From positions 1,228,085 to 1,269,682 of the forward strand of contig NW_003206658.1 in the NCBI RefSeq assembly GCF_000006405.1: a stretch of 41,598 nt of DNA, given 5' to 3'. Positions 24,201 through 34,931 of the stretch are shown here, piece by piece. This DNA comes from Perkinsus marinus ATCC 50983. Lineage: Eukaryota; Perkinsozoa; Perkinsida; Perkinsidae. Position numbers and translations under genes: made by a program. The notes beneath the pieces were generated by a model. That model saw only the letters and a list, made by a program, of their open reading frames with translations, was not told where the DNA came from and did no database searches. Each line of letters opens with the position of its first letter. The first letter of the stretch is position 1.

Positions 24201-26609
24201 CTATCTACCACCCGACACCATACGAGCCTTATTGACCATCTCGAAATCCCTAGCAACAGCTGAGAGGCTCAACAACAAGTCGTTAACTCCATGCTTGTGC
24301 AAACTAGACACTGAGTGTACATAAGGCCATAGGAGCTCTCGATCGTATTCCTATAAGAACAGAACACACTTTCAACACATGTTCGCTTTCCTCAGCTGAG
24401 CTCAAGAGTTTCCTCTTAAAACTGTACATACAAATTCGAGTAGAAGAACATATTGCAAGAAATCCCTCAGAATTTGCATATTGCCACTAACACATGTAGT
24501 TGACCACGTGCACTCCTACTAGTGTTGGAAGAATATATGTTCGCTTCCTCCCTGATCAAAGGAGCTTATATACTAATTCGGGTGGAAATGTACAGAAACC
24601 AATAAGAATTCCCATAAATTCCTCGAAAAATTTTCCTATCGTCGTTCGCACATGTAGTTGACCATGTGCATGTTTTACCTGTGAAGAAGAAACAATACAA
24701 ATTTCCATTTACGGCATCTACGGCTCATTACCATAATTTAATAGAAACTCGTAAATAGCCCACCTGTAGTAAAGCTATAGTATTCTCCATCACATCATGG
24801 AGGCCGTAAACGTCCCTCACTAGATCCACTTTTGTTAGAACAACCTGATAGACAGAAGTATATACCACCCCTATATATACCTAGTACATATAGTATACTA
24901 CATATAGTAGTACACAGTATATACGTAGTATACAGTATATAACATACCCTGACCAAGTATATATACCCGCTCTCACCAGCTGAGGTCAGGAGTTCCCTCA
25001 GCAACTATGCAAGTGCACGTACGAAAATTTTCAGAATTTTCACCAACATATGCGCATTCACTATATGCATGTTCTCCCACACTGGAATTGACTGATTCCA
25101 AACCTCAGTTAAATCGAAATAGACCCGCCCTCACCTGGAAGGGAATTTTCTTTTCCTGCAACATCTCCCATAGGGCACGGTCCAAGCCCTTAACGCCTCT
25201 CCTAGAGTCAACCTACCATCATCAAGGCATAGTTACGATCCTCAATAGCGCTACTACCAAGCTGATCACGCGTTGGACCTGTTCTGAATCTTCTCCAGCG
25301 ACCTCGAGATACCTTTCTATCAACGTGGCCCACTCGTCGCGTACACTTCCTTCAACATCAGCAAAGCCATAACCTGGCCGAGGACAAATCGAGAGCTCCT
25401 ATGCTGACCTATTCCCTATCGTACCAGGGAGATCCACCAGTCGCAATCTATCACCGAGGTCAAAGCGAAATACATGCCTAGTCCTCCCTGCCTTTCTGGA
25501 GACTGGGGCGTGCGTTATGTTATCAGAAGACCACCGAATTCGATACTTATTAGCATCGAATTGACGCCCATAGAGAATCTCGTTGATCAACGTTGATTTA
25601 CCAACATTCGATCGGCCGCAAATAACCTGAGGAAATATGCACATGGTCAACTACGTGTGTTGTTGACAGTGTGAAAGTTGTAAGGAAATTCTTGCTAATT
25701 TCTGTACTTCTCCAGTGAAATTCGTATGTAGACGTCCATAATTAGTGAGGAAACCTCTGAGCTCCGCTGAGGAAAGCCAGTGTGAAAAAATATGCACATA
25801 GTCAACTACATGTGTTGGTGAAAATACGAAAATTCTGAGAGGATTTTTTTGAGAAATTCCTATTGATTTCTACCCAAACTCGCACGTAAACTTCGATAGT
25901 CAGTGAGGAAAGCGAACATATATTCCTCCAACACTGCTGAGGAAATGCTAAATTCACTCTACTAGCGCTCACTCCACAGAAAGCGCCTTACCACAGCAGG
26001 AGTTCTATGAGCGTTATTTGCTGATTTCCGCGAGACGTTCCATAACCCTATCAAAGGGTATCCCACAACCTTCCTAGAGAACAGTTCACGGGCATACTGC
26101 ATCTGAAATATAAAATTAATTGCCGCTACGTTGGTGTGGCGAATCGTCCCTTTGTGTTTTTGGAAGTTCCGAGGTCGGTATATTGTAATTTAGTGAATCT
26201 CAATCGATCTTATTGGGTCTGTGACTGGGCATCGATCGCTTTAATTTCAGAGGGAAACTGTCCCTGTTGGGAGAGGAATCGAAAACTCCGTGACTTGCTT
26301 AAGAAAATGGCACGCTCCTTACTCTCAATAGGGTCGGTTCATATCGGCACTTTTCCGCGCCCTTTTTTCGCATAAATTCCCTCACCATGACGTCGTTTAA
26401 AAGTACATCTCATACCACACTCTTGTCACTTCCTCCCACCCCGGTACTACATTATCCTCATTCAGCCATGGTGCGCTGTCCGTAGTATTATCATAGACAT
26501 GCACCCACGGTCTCGCCAATACAGGGTCTACCCCCCTAGCCCGAGCCGATAACTCTGCCACCGAAACGTTGCTCACCGCTGGCCGATACACTCTACCGAG
26601 CCTTCCCAT
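24201..26609 (-). CDS. EngB/YihA-family GTPase (GTP-binding protein), probably organellar
   Basis: A TRAFAC-class GTPase. The core exons give every G motif: GRSNVGKSTLINEIL (G1), APVSRKAGRTRHVFRFD (G2), LRLVDLPGYGFADV (G3, spanning a 52-nt intron), VVLTKVDL (G4) and PYVHSVSSLHKHGVNDLL (G5 region), ending MVSGGR with its stop at 24201. The bacterial members assist ribosome assembly; eukaryotic ones act mostly in mitochondria or plastids. Exon 1 (26609 down to about 26430) encodes MGRLGRVYRPAVSNVSV; its donor is unresolved. Exon 2 is 25992-26102. The IDSRRG-type block (RVISLVDSRRGVKGLD) requires a 45-nt intron. Three of the introns are swollen by copies of the CAGTG-ended repeat. Confidence 0.88.
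24378..24683 (-). mobile_element. two adjacent CAGTG-type MITE copies in a GTPase intron
   Basis: Copies at about 24378-24512 and 24523-24683 lie head to tail in the same orientation. Each has the CCTCAGCTGAG or CCTCCCTGATC block, the CGAATT-GTA block, GAATTCCCATAAATTCC or its equivalent, and CACATGTAGTTGACCA. The outer copy starts AGTGTTGGAAGAATATATGT. Both sit inside the last intron of the EngB-like gene. Confidence 0.7.
24958..25084 (-). mobile_element. CAGTG-type MITE copy, truncated at one end
   Basis: The right side ends GCATGTTCTCCCACACTG, the conserved terminus. The left side fades after CCAGCTGAGGTCAGGAGTTC into AT-rich TATATAC repeats. It lies in an intron of the EngB-like GTPase gene. 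Confidence 0.65.
25629..25936 (+). mobile_element. composite of two CAGTG-type MITE copies, touching a GTPase splice acceptor
   Basis: A first copy (AATATGCACATGGTCAACTA…GCTGAGGAAAGC) is followed at once by a second that starts CAGTGTGAAAAAATATGCAC and ends TTCCTCCAACACTG. The left end of the first forms the acceptor (minus strand TATTTCCTCAG) of the exon encoding the G1 motif. The same two-copy arrangement recurs at 38540-38830. Confidence 0.7.
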
Positions 26610-26954
26610 ACCTCAAAAATCCTACAAACAGCAACTATCTCCTTTACAGAGAGAGGAGATAGTCCTCTTTCTGCACTGAGAGGACTGATTATCATGGACC
26701 ATCATTGAGAATCCATATTATGATGGTATGATAATGAGTATTTTTTTTTTCTGATTTGTCTCCTCTACACTTTTTTCAGCCTTAGACTGTTCACCTTAAC
26801 ATCGTTCATCTCGATTCTTTCTGCCCAGACTACTAAGATACCCTCATTAGTGTTGCCTCGTTCGCCCCTCAGACTACCTTCTTACTCTCATCATACTACT
26901 ATCCTCGACCAACATTATAGACCCTCATTATTCAACTCCTAAAGCTAAACACTC

Positions 26955-27147
26955 CAGTGTGGTAAAAATATTGCACATGGTCAACAACCACATGCGTTGG
27001 TGACAATATGACAACTCTGAGGAAATTTGTAAGAAGTATTGTTGGTTCTTGTGGACTCCGACACCAAGTTGTTCATAAACTCCCATAATCTGTGTGGAAA
27101 CTCATGAGCTCAGCAGCTGAGGAGAACGAACATATATTACAACACGG
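26955..27147 (+). mobile_element. CAGTG-type MITE copy with near-perfect target duplication
   Basis: Starts CAGTGTGGTAAAAATATTGC and ends ATATTACAACACGG. Flanked by AAACACTC on the left and AAATACTC on the right, a 7-of-8 match. About 193 bp. It lies just beyond the stop of the first oxygenase gene; its relative in the second tandem copy is cut by the gap. Confidence 0.7.
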
Positions 27148-30001
27148 AAATACTCTTGCGATGGGTGATCTGCTTCCCAGTGGCTTCAACTACTTCACCA
27201 CAACAGGAGGGTTGCTTCCCCTCAACCTTGTACGACTACCTACTCCCAGAAAACCCCATTCCTACTATTCAACTCAACACCATATGCATCATCACTTATC
27301 ACTCATCTGCGGTCCCGTCAAGAAGGCAGTAACAGCTATTCGTCTTCCTCCCGAAGAACAACAAGTCGGCAGTATCTCGTGCGGCACATCCCTAGCCTTG
27401 TAGATCACCAGTCTACCTCCCATTGGAGATATCCTTACCTACGACCAAACAAGTAGAAAATCCACTACCAAAATCATAACAATACGTGTTTTAAAAACAG
27501 CAACCAGAGTATCACATACTATAGCCAACCACAGGTCAACTTACATCTTCGGCTGAATCACTAGGTCCTTCTCTATACAGAGCGAGCTCTCCACCGTCCC
27601 CTCCCCCACTGAGAAATATAACCACTAACACGCTTGAGGATATAAAAACAGATGCTCCCATCCAAGATATTCGGGCATCAAATATTGCCTACAGAATTGT
27701 TAGGATCATTTCAATGGGATTTTACCCGTGAAATGAAAAACACTAGTGAAAAATATATTCCACGACTACTACATAGCGCGAATATCAGGTTTTGCACCAC
27801 TCAGCGTAAATCCGGTGAAAGTCCAATGTTCACGTATGTCTATCACGGCCGTTCCTCCTATCGTCGTCACATAGCAGCAGACGCCTTACCAACACCGAGC
27901 CCCCGTTACTACTCCACATAGTCCCCTTCAGAGTTCATAAATACAACAGCAGTAAAGGTCCTGCCAACATCCTTATCTCCATACCCACCATCCATATGCC
28001 TCTTATAGAAGCCCTTGTTCGATGGATAGATACCAACTTGAACCTGCACAAGCTGAAAGTATCACTAGCCCGCCAACAACAACATATCCCCAGGATAACA
28101 AAGCCAACAAAGTGTTTCATAGAGATCGACCGTGAGTCGGACCAGAGCTCCTACCATTCACCAAATAAGACTAGATAAAACTAGGATAATAGCACCATCT
28201 CTCGAGATACACTGCGCTAAATGAGCGCCAACCGATGAAACAGATTTATGCAACCACCACGACTGCAATTGAATTCCGCTACTACCTGCGTATAAATCTG
28301 TAAAAGCGTCTTGTGCTCTCCCGATAACTTCGCATTGAGCTCAAAAGGCAGGTCTTGCAGTCTCTCACTGATTAACCATCGCAGCCACTCGTAGGTCTCC
28401 ACGTCCAACTCTGAAAAACACCACTAGACCACCTCCCACATCAGCAACCTAAGATACCACCAGTGTACTACCTCTATATTTTGGGAAACATATCTTATCG
28501 TTTCGAAGAGCAACCATATTCTGCCCATATACAGTGTCAAAATGACCCTCGAACTCCAACAACTCGATCTCCTTACGAATCTTACCAACCTCCTTCATAG
28601 ATATAAATCTGTGAAAGTCAACTTCAGTTGAGATAGATAAGGTGTGAAGTTGCACGCGTAACGGACCTATTTTTTATCATTCCAACAGGATGAAAACAAT
28701 CCAGAGAACACACGGTCAACAAAATGTCAGTAACAACTTAGTGCCGAGAGTGGCTACCGCGAGTGGTTGAGTTTACTACCATCTGATATTAATAATATCT
28801 TTAGGTCGAGTTGAAAAAATACGGAATAGGTCCATCCCCACCAATATTCTCGAGAAAGCAAGTGGTGGTACCGCAACTTAATACCAACAATCGGCCACAT
28901 CTCATGAACATCCCCCTAATACCCATCCTGTACAGCCCAGCCGTTCCTCATCAACGACTCTATCGTGGCCGAGCTGAGGCGATCAAGTGGATGTGTGCCA
29001 TCCACCTCACATACCTAACCAATACCACACCTTGAGAACATCACCATTCCTGCACACCTACCGGAGAGCGCTTCAATGCTAAAGGGTTGGCATACGTCCC
29101 ACCTTCAGTAGAAGACGACTGATTACGACCTGAAGCCAGAGGAAAGCAGTCAGCTACAAGGCTGCTATAGAGACTAGAATACAACTGATAGTTATTACTC
29201 CTACCTACACCATGTGAGGTAACAAAAAAACAGCATTACAATGAATACGCTCCCAAAGATAGGCATCCATATTGTTCAGTATGAGGAGCATATATCTGCA
29301 GCCTAGGCTACATTATGCCTACGAGCAAGCAGGTTATCAGTGTATACAAAGACCTATAACATGCCTCTATATAGTATCAATAGAGTATACTAAGAGTATG
29401 AATATACAACGTACAATAAGGAGTATTTACAAATGTCTACTCCTTGCTCAGGTTCCTGGCCAACCTTTTGTAGCCATCCGAACCTCAGGCATGTCTTCCA
29501 TAAAACGACAGTTGAGTATCCGCCTCATTAGGCATATACTCCGTACTCACCAACCTCTCACATGATCCTCCCAGGATAGTGATCGATGACAGGTATATTA
29601 CCTTGCAGCCACTTTCTCGCTCTTGCTACTATCTCTTGCTTTGCCGAGTTCATTAGACATTCCCGCCGAACATAGGACTTCACATTCTCAGGCATCTCCT
29701 CTCCTTCTTCCTTAGCTCTATTGACAACCTGAAGGCATTCATCAACGATGCCAACAACATTGTTAAGTCCAAATAACCAATGTCTGTTGCATACAGCAAA
29801 TTATAATGCTAAGCTACATATTAGAGCTTCCCCAAACCTCATGAAGGATCTCCTATCTCTTCTATACCTCCCTTGTACCGTGTCCTTACCTTATTATAGA
29901 CTGTAGTAGAGGTCTTTATAATAGTAGGGACCATATCATGTAGACTGGATGGGGATAATAACTCGTCGATCTTATCTCCGATCAGGTCCTCAGCACCAGC
30001 A
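27072..30001. repeat. tandem segmental duplication, copy 1
   Basis: Aligns from end to end with 30102-33037. The part 27072-28700 differs by scattered substitutions and small indels and has clearly diverged introns. The part from about 29240 to 30001 is nearly identical to its partner, and the last roughly 430 bp show no difference that I can see. It runs directly into the N gap. Confidence 0.9.
27292..30001 (-). CDS. 2-oxoglutarate/Fe(II) dioxygenase, prolyl-hydroxylase-like (copy 1, 5' part lost in gap)
   Basis: Exons read on the minus strand give: AGAEDLIGDKIDELLSPSSL (29880-29999), EEMPENVKSYVRRECLMNSA, NYQLYSSLYSSLVADCFPLA, EIELLEFEGHFDTVYGQNMV with RNDKICFPKYR, and LDVETYEWLRWLISERLQDL. 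The catalytic part is VQVGIYPSNKGFYKRHMDGG (H-x-D iron ligands), DGGELALY, then RLVIYKARDVPHEILPT (distal His) and an Arg in GGRRIAVTAFL, ending MSDK with its stop at 27292. This is the double-stranded beta-helix of EGLN/P4H-type prolyl hydroxylases. Relatives in other protists modify Skp1 or act in oxygen sensing, but the substrate here is unknown. Upstream exons would lie in the gap. Confidence 0.75.
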
Positions 30002-30101
30002 NNNNNNNNNNNNNNNNNNNNNNNNNNNNNNNNNNNNNNNNNNNNNNNNNNNNNNNNNNNNNNNNNNNNNNNNNNNNNNNNNNNNNNNNNNNNNNNNNNN
30101 N
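30002..30101. other. assembly gap (100 N)
   Basis: Exactly 100 N, a conventional placeholder for unknown length. It sits at the boundary between the two tandem copies, so the real distance, and the 5' end of copy 1, are unknown. Confidence 0.99.
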
Positions 30102-33037
30102 TCATAAACTCCCATAATCAGTGTGGAAATTCATGAGCTCAGCAGCTGAGGAGAGCGAACATATATTACAACACGGAAATACTCTTGCGATGGGGGATCT
30201 GCTCTCCAGTGGCTTCAACTACTTCACCACAACAGGAGGGTTGCTTCACCTCAACCTTGTACGACTACTTACTCCCAGAAAACCCCATTCCTACTATTCA
30301 ACTCGATTCCATATGCATTATCACTTGTCACTCATCTGTGGACCCGTCAAAAAGGCAGTAACAGCTATTCGTCTTCCTCCCGAAGAACAACAAGTCGGTA
30401 GTATCTCGTGCGGCACGTCCCTAGCCTTGTAGATCACCAACCTGCCTCCCATTGGAGAGATCCTTACCTTATGAGTAAAAAAGCCACTGCCAACATAATA
30501 ACAAGAACCACAGTATCACATACTATAGCCAACCACAGGTCTACTTACATCTTCAGCTGATTCAGTAGGTCCTTCTTTATACAGTGCGAGCTCTCCACCG
30601 TCCCTTCCTCCACTGAGAAATATAACCACTAACACGCTTGAGGATATGAAAACAAATGCTCTCATCCCAGATAACCGGGCATCAAATATTGCCTACAGAA
30701 TTGTTAGGATCATTTTAATGAAGTTTTACCCGTGAAATGAAAAACACTAGTAAAAGATATATTCCACGACCACTGCATAGCGCGATATCAGGTTTTTCAC
30801 TAAGTATTTCACCACTCCACGTGAAACTCCAATGTTCACATATGTCTGTCACGGTCGTTCCTTCTATTAACATCACGTACCAACAAAGCAAGCAGATGCC
30901 TCACAATCACCGAACCCCCTTTATTACTCCACATAGTCCCCTTCAGAGTTCATAAATACAACAGCAGTAAAGGTCCTGCCAACATCCTTATCTCCATACC
31001 CACCATCCATATGCCTCTTATAGAAGCCTTTGCTCGATGGATAAATACCAACTTGAACCTGCACAAGCTGGAAGTACCACCAGCCCGCGAACAACAACAT
31101 ATTCGATAGTACTCGAGGATTACAGGGCCAGTAAGGTGTTCTATAGAGACCAGCGACGAATCGAAATCGAGCGCAACTCCAATCTCCAACAAAAGAACTC
31201 CTCCACTAATATTGACGAGGCTTTACTGCACTAAATGGGTGTCAGCCGATCATAGTAGGTTTATGCAACCACTACGACTGCAATTAAATTCCGCTACTAC
31301 CTGAGTATGAATTTGTAAAAGCGTCTTGTGCTCTCCCGATAACTTCGCGTTGAGCTCGAAAGGCAGGTCTTGCAGTCTCTCACTGATTAACCATCGCAGC
31401 CACTCGTAGGTCTCCACGTCCAACTCTGAAAAGCACCACTAGACCACCTCCCACATCAGCAACCTAAGATACCTCTATACTTTGGGAAGCATATCTTATC
31501 GTTTCGAAGAGCAACCATATTCTGCCCATATACAGTGTCAAAGTGACCCTCGAACTCCAACAACTCGATCTCCTCACGAATCTTACCAACCTCCTTCATA
31601 GATATAAATCTGCGAGATCGATAATTGAAGAATCGTTCTTCGTTCAGAAGGCCGAAGGGAAAAGTTACACCCGGGATTCGATTTTTCGAAGTTACGCCGA
31701 GTAACGGATCTATTCTTTATCTTTCCAACAGAACGAAGAACACACGATCAACTGTGTGTAACGATTCGGTGCCGAAAGTGGCTACCGTAAGTGGTTGAAT
31801 TTACTTCCATCTAATATCAATAATATCTTTAGGTTGAGTTTTAAAGATACGGAATATGTCCATCGCCACATATCTTCTCGAGAAAGCTAGTGGTGATACC
31901 ACAACTTAATACCAACAATCGGCCACATCTTATGAACATCCCCCTAATACCCATCCTGTACAGCCCAGCCGTTCCTCATCAACGACTCTATCGTGGCCGA
32001 GTTGAGGCGATCAAGTGGATGGGTGCCATCCACCTCACATACCTAGCCAATACCACACCTTGAGAACATCACCATTCCTGCACACCTACCGGAGAGCGCT
32101 TCAATGCTAAAGGGTTGGCATACGTCCCACCTTCAGTAGAAGACGATTGATTACGACCTGAAGCCAGAGAAAAGCAGTCAGCTACAAGGTTCCTATAGAG
32201 ACTAGAATACGACTGATAGTTATACAGTGAATACCTACCTACACCATGTGAGGTAACAAAGAAACACAGCTTTACAATGAATATGCTCCCAAAGATAGGC
32301 ATCCATATTGTTCAGTATGAGGGGCATATATCTGCAGCCTAGGCTACATCATGCCTACGAGCAAGCAGGTTATCAGTGTATACAGAGACCTATAACATGC
32401 CTCTATATAGTATCAATAGAGTATACTAAGAGTATGAATATACAACGTACAATAAGGAGTATTTACAAATGTCTACTCCTTGCTCAGGTTCCTGGCCAAC
32501 GTTTTGTAGCCATCCGAACTTCAGGCATGTCTTCCATAAAACGACAGTTGAGTATCCGCCTCATTAGGCATATACTCCGTACTCACCAACCTCTCACATG
32601 ATCCTCCCAGGATAGTGATCGATGACAGGTATATTACCTTGCAGCCACTTTCTCGCTCTTGCTACTATCTCTTGCTTTGCCGAGTTCATTAGACATTCCC
32701 GCCGAACATAGGACTTCACATTCTCAGGCATCTCCTCTCCTTCTTCCTTAGCTCTATTGACAACCTGAAGGCATTCATCAACGATGCCAACAACATTGTT
32801 AAGTCCAAATAACCAATGTCTGTTGCATACAGCAAATTATAATGCTAAGCTACATATTAGAGCTTCCCCAAACCTCATGAAGGATCTCCTATCTCTTCTA
32901 TACCTCCCTTGTACCGTGTCCTTACCTTATTATAGACTGTAGTAGAGGTCTTTATAATAGTAGGGACCATATCATGTAGACTGGATGGGGATAATAACTC
33001 GTCGATCTTATCTCCGATCAGGTCCTCAGCACCAGCA
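30102..33037. repeat. tandem segmental duplication, copy 2
   Basis: Partner of 27072-30001. Copy 2 differs by intron indels (for example around 31615-31720) but keeps all catalytic exons. Beyond 33037 it continues into unique sequence that carries further 5' exons. Confidence 0.9.
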
Positions 33038-33820
33038 GGAGAAGTGGACTCGTTATGATGATGATGGCCGCACTGAGATCATAGCAAGGGGGTTCATCTC
33101 GAGTGGAGGGGCAGCTATGCCACAACTCGAAGATATGCCTCAGTACAATCGATTTCTTCTAACGGGGCAGCTATGCCACAACTCGAAGATATGCCTCAGT
33201 ACAATCGATTTCTTCTAACGGGGCGGGTATCCCACAACCCCAAGATATGCCCTAGTACACTGAATTCCTACGAATGGGAAAGCTATGCCATAACCCCAAG
33301 ATATGCCGCCGTACAATCGATTTCTTCTAACGGGGCGGGTATGCCACAACCCCAAGATATGCCGCCGTACAATCGATTTCTGCGAACGGCGTGGCTATGC
33401 TATCCGACGAGGTTGATCTCACTGAAAGCTGCCACACAGGGTGTATATCTTCCCCCACCCCATCTCACTTTAGGCAGCGGTCCAGCAAACAGGGAGGCCC
33501 CCACAACCGCTCTGGGCTCGGTATTCGTACCACTCCTTACCTACATCCTCATCATCATACCATCATACAATCTCTCCAACCAGCAAGCCCTTGCTTACTC
33601 TGCGTTCTATATCCTGTAACTGTCGAGAGTTCTCCACGAAGGCACGAACAATAAGATCCACAGTAACCTTCAAAGCGATCTCATCGTCTTCTCTTAGTTT
33701 CCCTCGACTTTGCACGAGTTCTTTCACATCTTCCACTCTGTTTGCCACCGTCATAGTGAACTTGGAGATACTCCTCAACCGTTTCAAGCACTGATCAACA
33801 CAAGACTTTCTATCATAGTA
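30321..33820 (-). CDS. 2-oxoglutarate/Fe(II) dioxygenase, prolyl-hydroxylase-like (copy 2)
   Basis: Same exon series as copy 1, with the 5' part present. An exon at about 33570-33820 encodes CLKRLRSISKFTMTVANRVE and EDDEIALKVTVDLIVRAFVE, helical and charged. Next comes a short exon RSGTNTEPRAVVGASLFAGP (about 33470-33530), then after a 56-bp tandem repeat CGHHHHNESTSPAGAEDLIG. The catalytic exon 30928-31058 gives GIYPSSKGFYKRHMDGGYGD; its donor GTAATA restores YVDGGRDGGELALYKEG across the intron. The last exon (30321-30467) encodes VPHEILPTCCSGGRRIAVTA. The H-x-D…H triad and the Arg are intact, so the enzyme looks functional. The start codon was not resolved; the in-frame ATG of MTVANRVED is one candidate. 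Confidence 0.75.
33108..33403. repeat. 56-bp tandem repeat, five units plus a partial
   Basis: Units start at 33108, 33164, 33220, 33276 and 33332, each 56 bp (GGGGCAGCTATGCCACAACT, AGATATGCC, CAATCGATTTCTTCTAAC), with a partial sixth. The first two units are identical; later ones diverge. The length is not a multiple of three, and the repeat lies between two minus-strand exons of the copy 2 oxygenase, so it is intronic. Confidence 0.85.
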
Positions 33821-33905
33821 GGAGTATCTATCCTAGATACATGATAAATGTTGTCAGCAATTTGATAATGCAACTTAACCACGGAAGCTTCCTAAAAATG
33901 AAGGC

Positions 33906-34931
33906 TTATTCCTTTCCAGCAGGTTTATCTCCACCGCTCGACACAGAGGCAGTTTCAGCACCATTCTCTTCAATATCCAACTGCTCTAGCTCCTCCTGCT
34001 TGTTGACTCCGTCATATTCCGCTTCCTCCTTAATCTCCTCGCCGTAATGCTTATAATAGTACACGCCCATAGTAATGATGATAAAACCGACAATTTGTAT
34101 AACGCCAACTTCGTTACCAAAGAGCATCCATGATACCAATAAGGTCGCCGGAGTCTTCAACGTGTGGACCACCATTGCACCCACCGGGGAGAGTACTTGT
34201 AACATCTTGAACGCCAGCAGGTTATAGGAACAGGCCAGCATCGACGAGCCAATAACAGCTACTAGAGCAATAGGGGACCGGAAGAGATTCACAATAGGTT
34301 CGGTGAGACCCTCGGAGAGAATAGATGATGTCGAGAAAAAGAACAAATTGGCAGGAGCTAGGACGAAGAGTAATTCTATGTTAGTAAAGGAAACAGTCAT
34401 CAGGTGAGCTTGCATGGTGTTCTTCAGTGCACGGGTGAGTACAGCACCAATAGAGAAGGTAACGCCAATAACGTTGAAGTTAACCTCCCCACCAGAACAC
34501 ATAATAGCGCCACCACAAATCGGTATCATCGACAAGTAGGTTGGCAGATTATAACGTTGGTGGTAAATTAATACACATACCAACACTTGGGCCGCCGGGC
34601 TGGTCTGTTGTAATAACTCGTGGAATGATGGGAATATATATTTTAGTGCCATATTGCCACAACCAATACTAGCACTAGCCATGGCTGCTACTGGAAATAC
34701 TTCTACCATATATCGTTTTAATGTATATTCCCTCAATGCTGGTACATTAAATTTAACATATACCCCACAAGCCAACCAAGAGAATACCATATGGACCGCA
34801 CTTATAAGCAGTGGATAAGGGTAATGTAACGTATACTGGATGTATTTCACAGAATTCACCAATGCCACATTACAGGTGAAACACGCCGCGATAATACCAA
34901 GCTCTCCCACAGTGTAACCAAGCAGTGTCAT
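33906..34931 (-). CDS. TPT/SLC35-family nucleotide-sugar or phosphate-sugar transporter (paralogue A)
   Basis: 341 residues from the ATG at 34931 (MTLLGYTVGELGIIAACFTC). About ten hydrophobic segments, the first near YIQYTLHYPYPLLISAVHMV. Family features: LQQTSPAAQVLVCVLIYHQR, a conserved LTRALKNTMQ loop after the middle, NLLAFKMLQVLSPVGAMVVH and a TLKTPATLLVSWMLFGN stretch like the KT motif of the drug/metabolite transporter clan, then GVYYYKHYGEE. An acidic C-terminal tail follows. Single exon. It probably exchanges a phosphorylated sugar or nucleotide sugar across a Golgi, ER or plastid-type membrane; the substrate cannot be read from sequence. It shares a 435-bp identical tract with paralogue B upstream. 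Confidence 0.92.
   Translation of the reverse strand: MTLLGYTVGELGIIAACFTCNVALVNSVKYIQYTLHYPYPLLISAVHMVFSWLACGVYVKFNVPALREYTLKRYMVEVFPVAAMASASIGCGNMALKYIFPSFHELLQQTSPAAQVLVCVLIYHQRYNLPTYLSMIPICGGAIMCSGGEVNFNVIGVTFSIGAVLTRALKNTMQAHLMTVSFTNIELLFVLAPANLFFFSTSSILSEGLTEPIVNLFRSPIALVAVIGSSMLACSYNLLAFKMLQVLSPVGAMVVHTLKTPATLLVSWMLFGNEVGVIQIVGFIIITMGVYYYKHYGEEIKEEAEYDGVNKQEELEQLDIEENGAETASVSSGGDKPAGKE

Noticed and set aside
25213-25236. An apparent 24-nt ultra-short intron in the EngB-like GTPase
   Set aside because: Removing 24 nt keeps the frame, but a 45-nt GT-AG intron ending at the same acceptor (donor GTAGTA) gives RVISLVDSRRGVKGLD, which aligns with the family without a gap. The longer intron also matches the usual size here.
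33173-33619. Plus-strand frame with repeated MPQ.DMP.YNRFL peptides
   Set aside because: It is generated by the 56-bp tandem repeat, which shifts frame at each unit and lies in a minus-strand intron.
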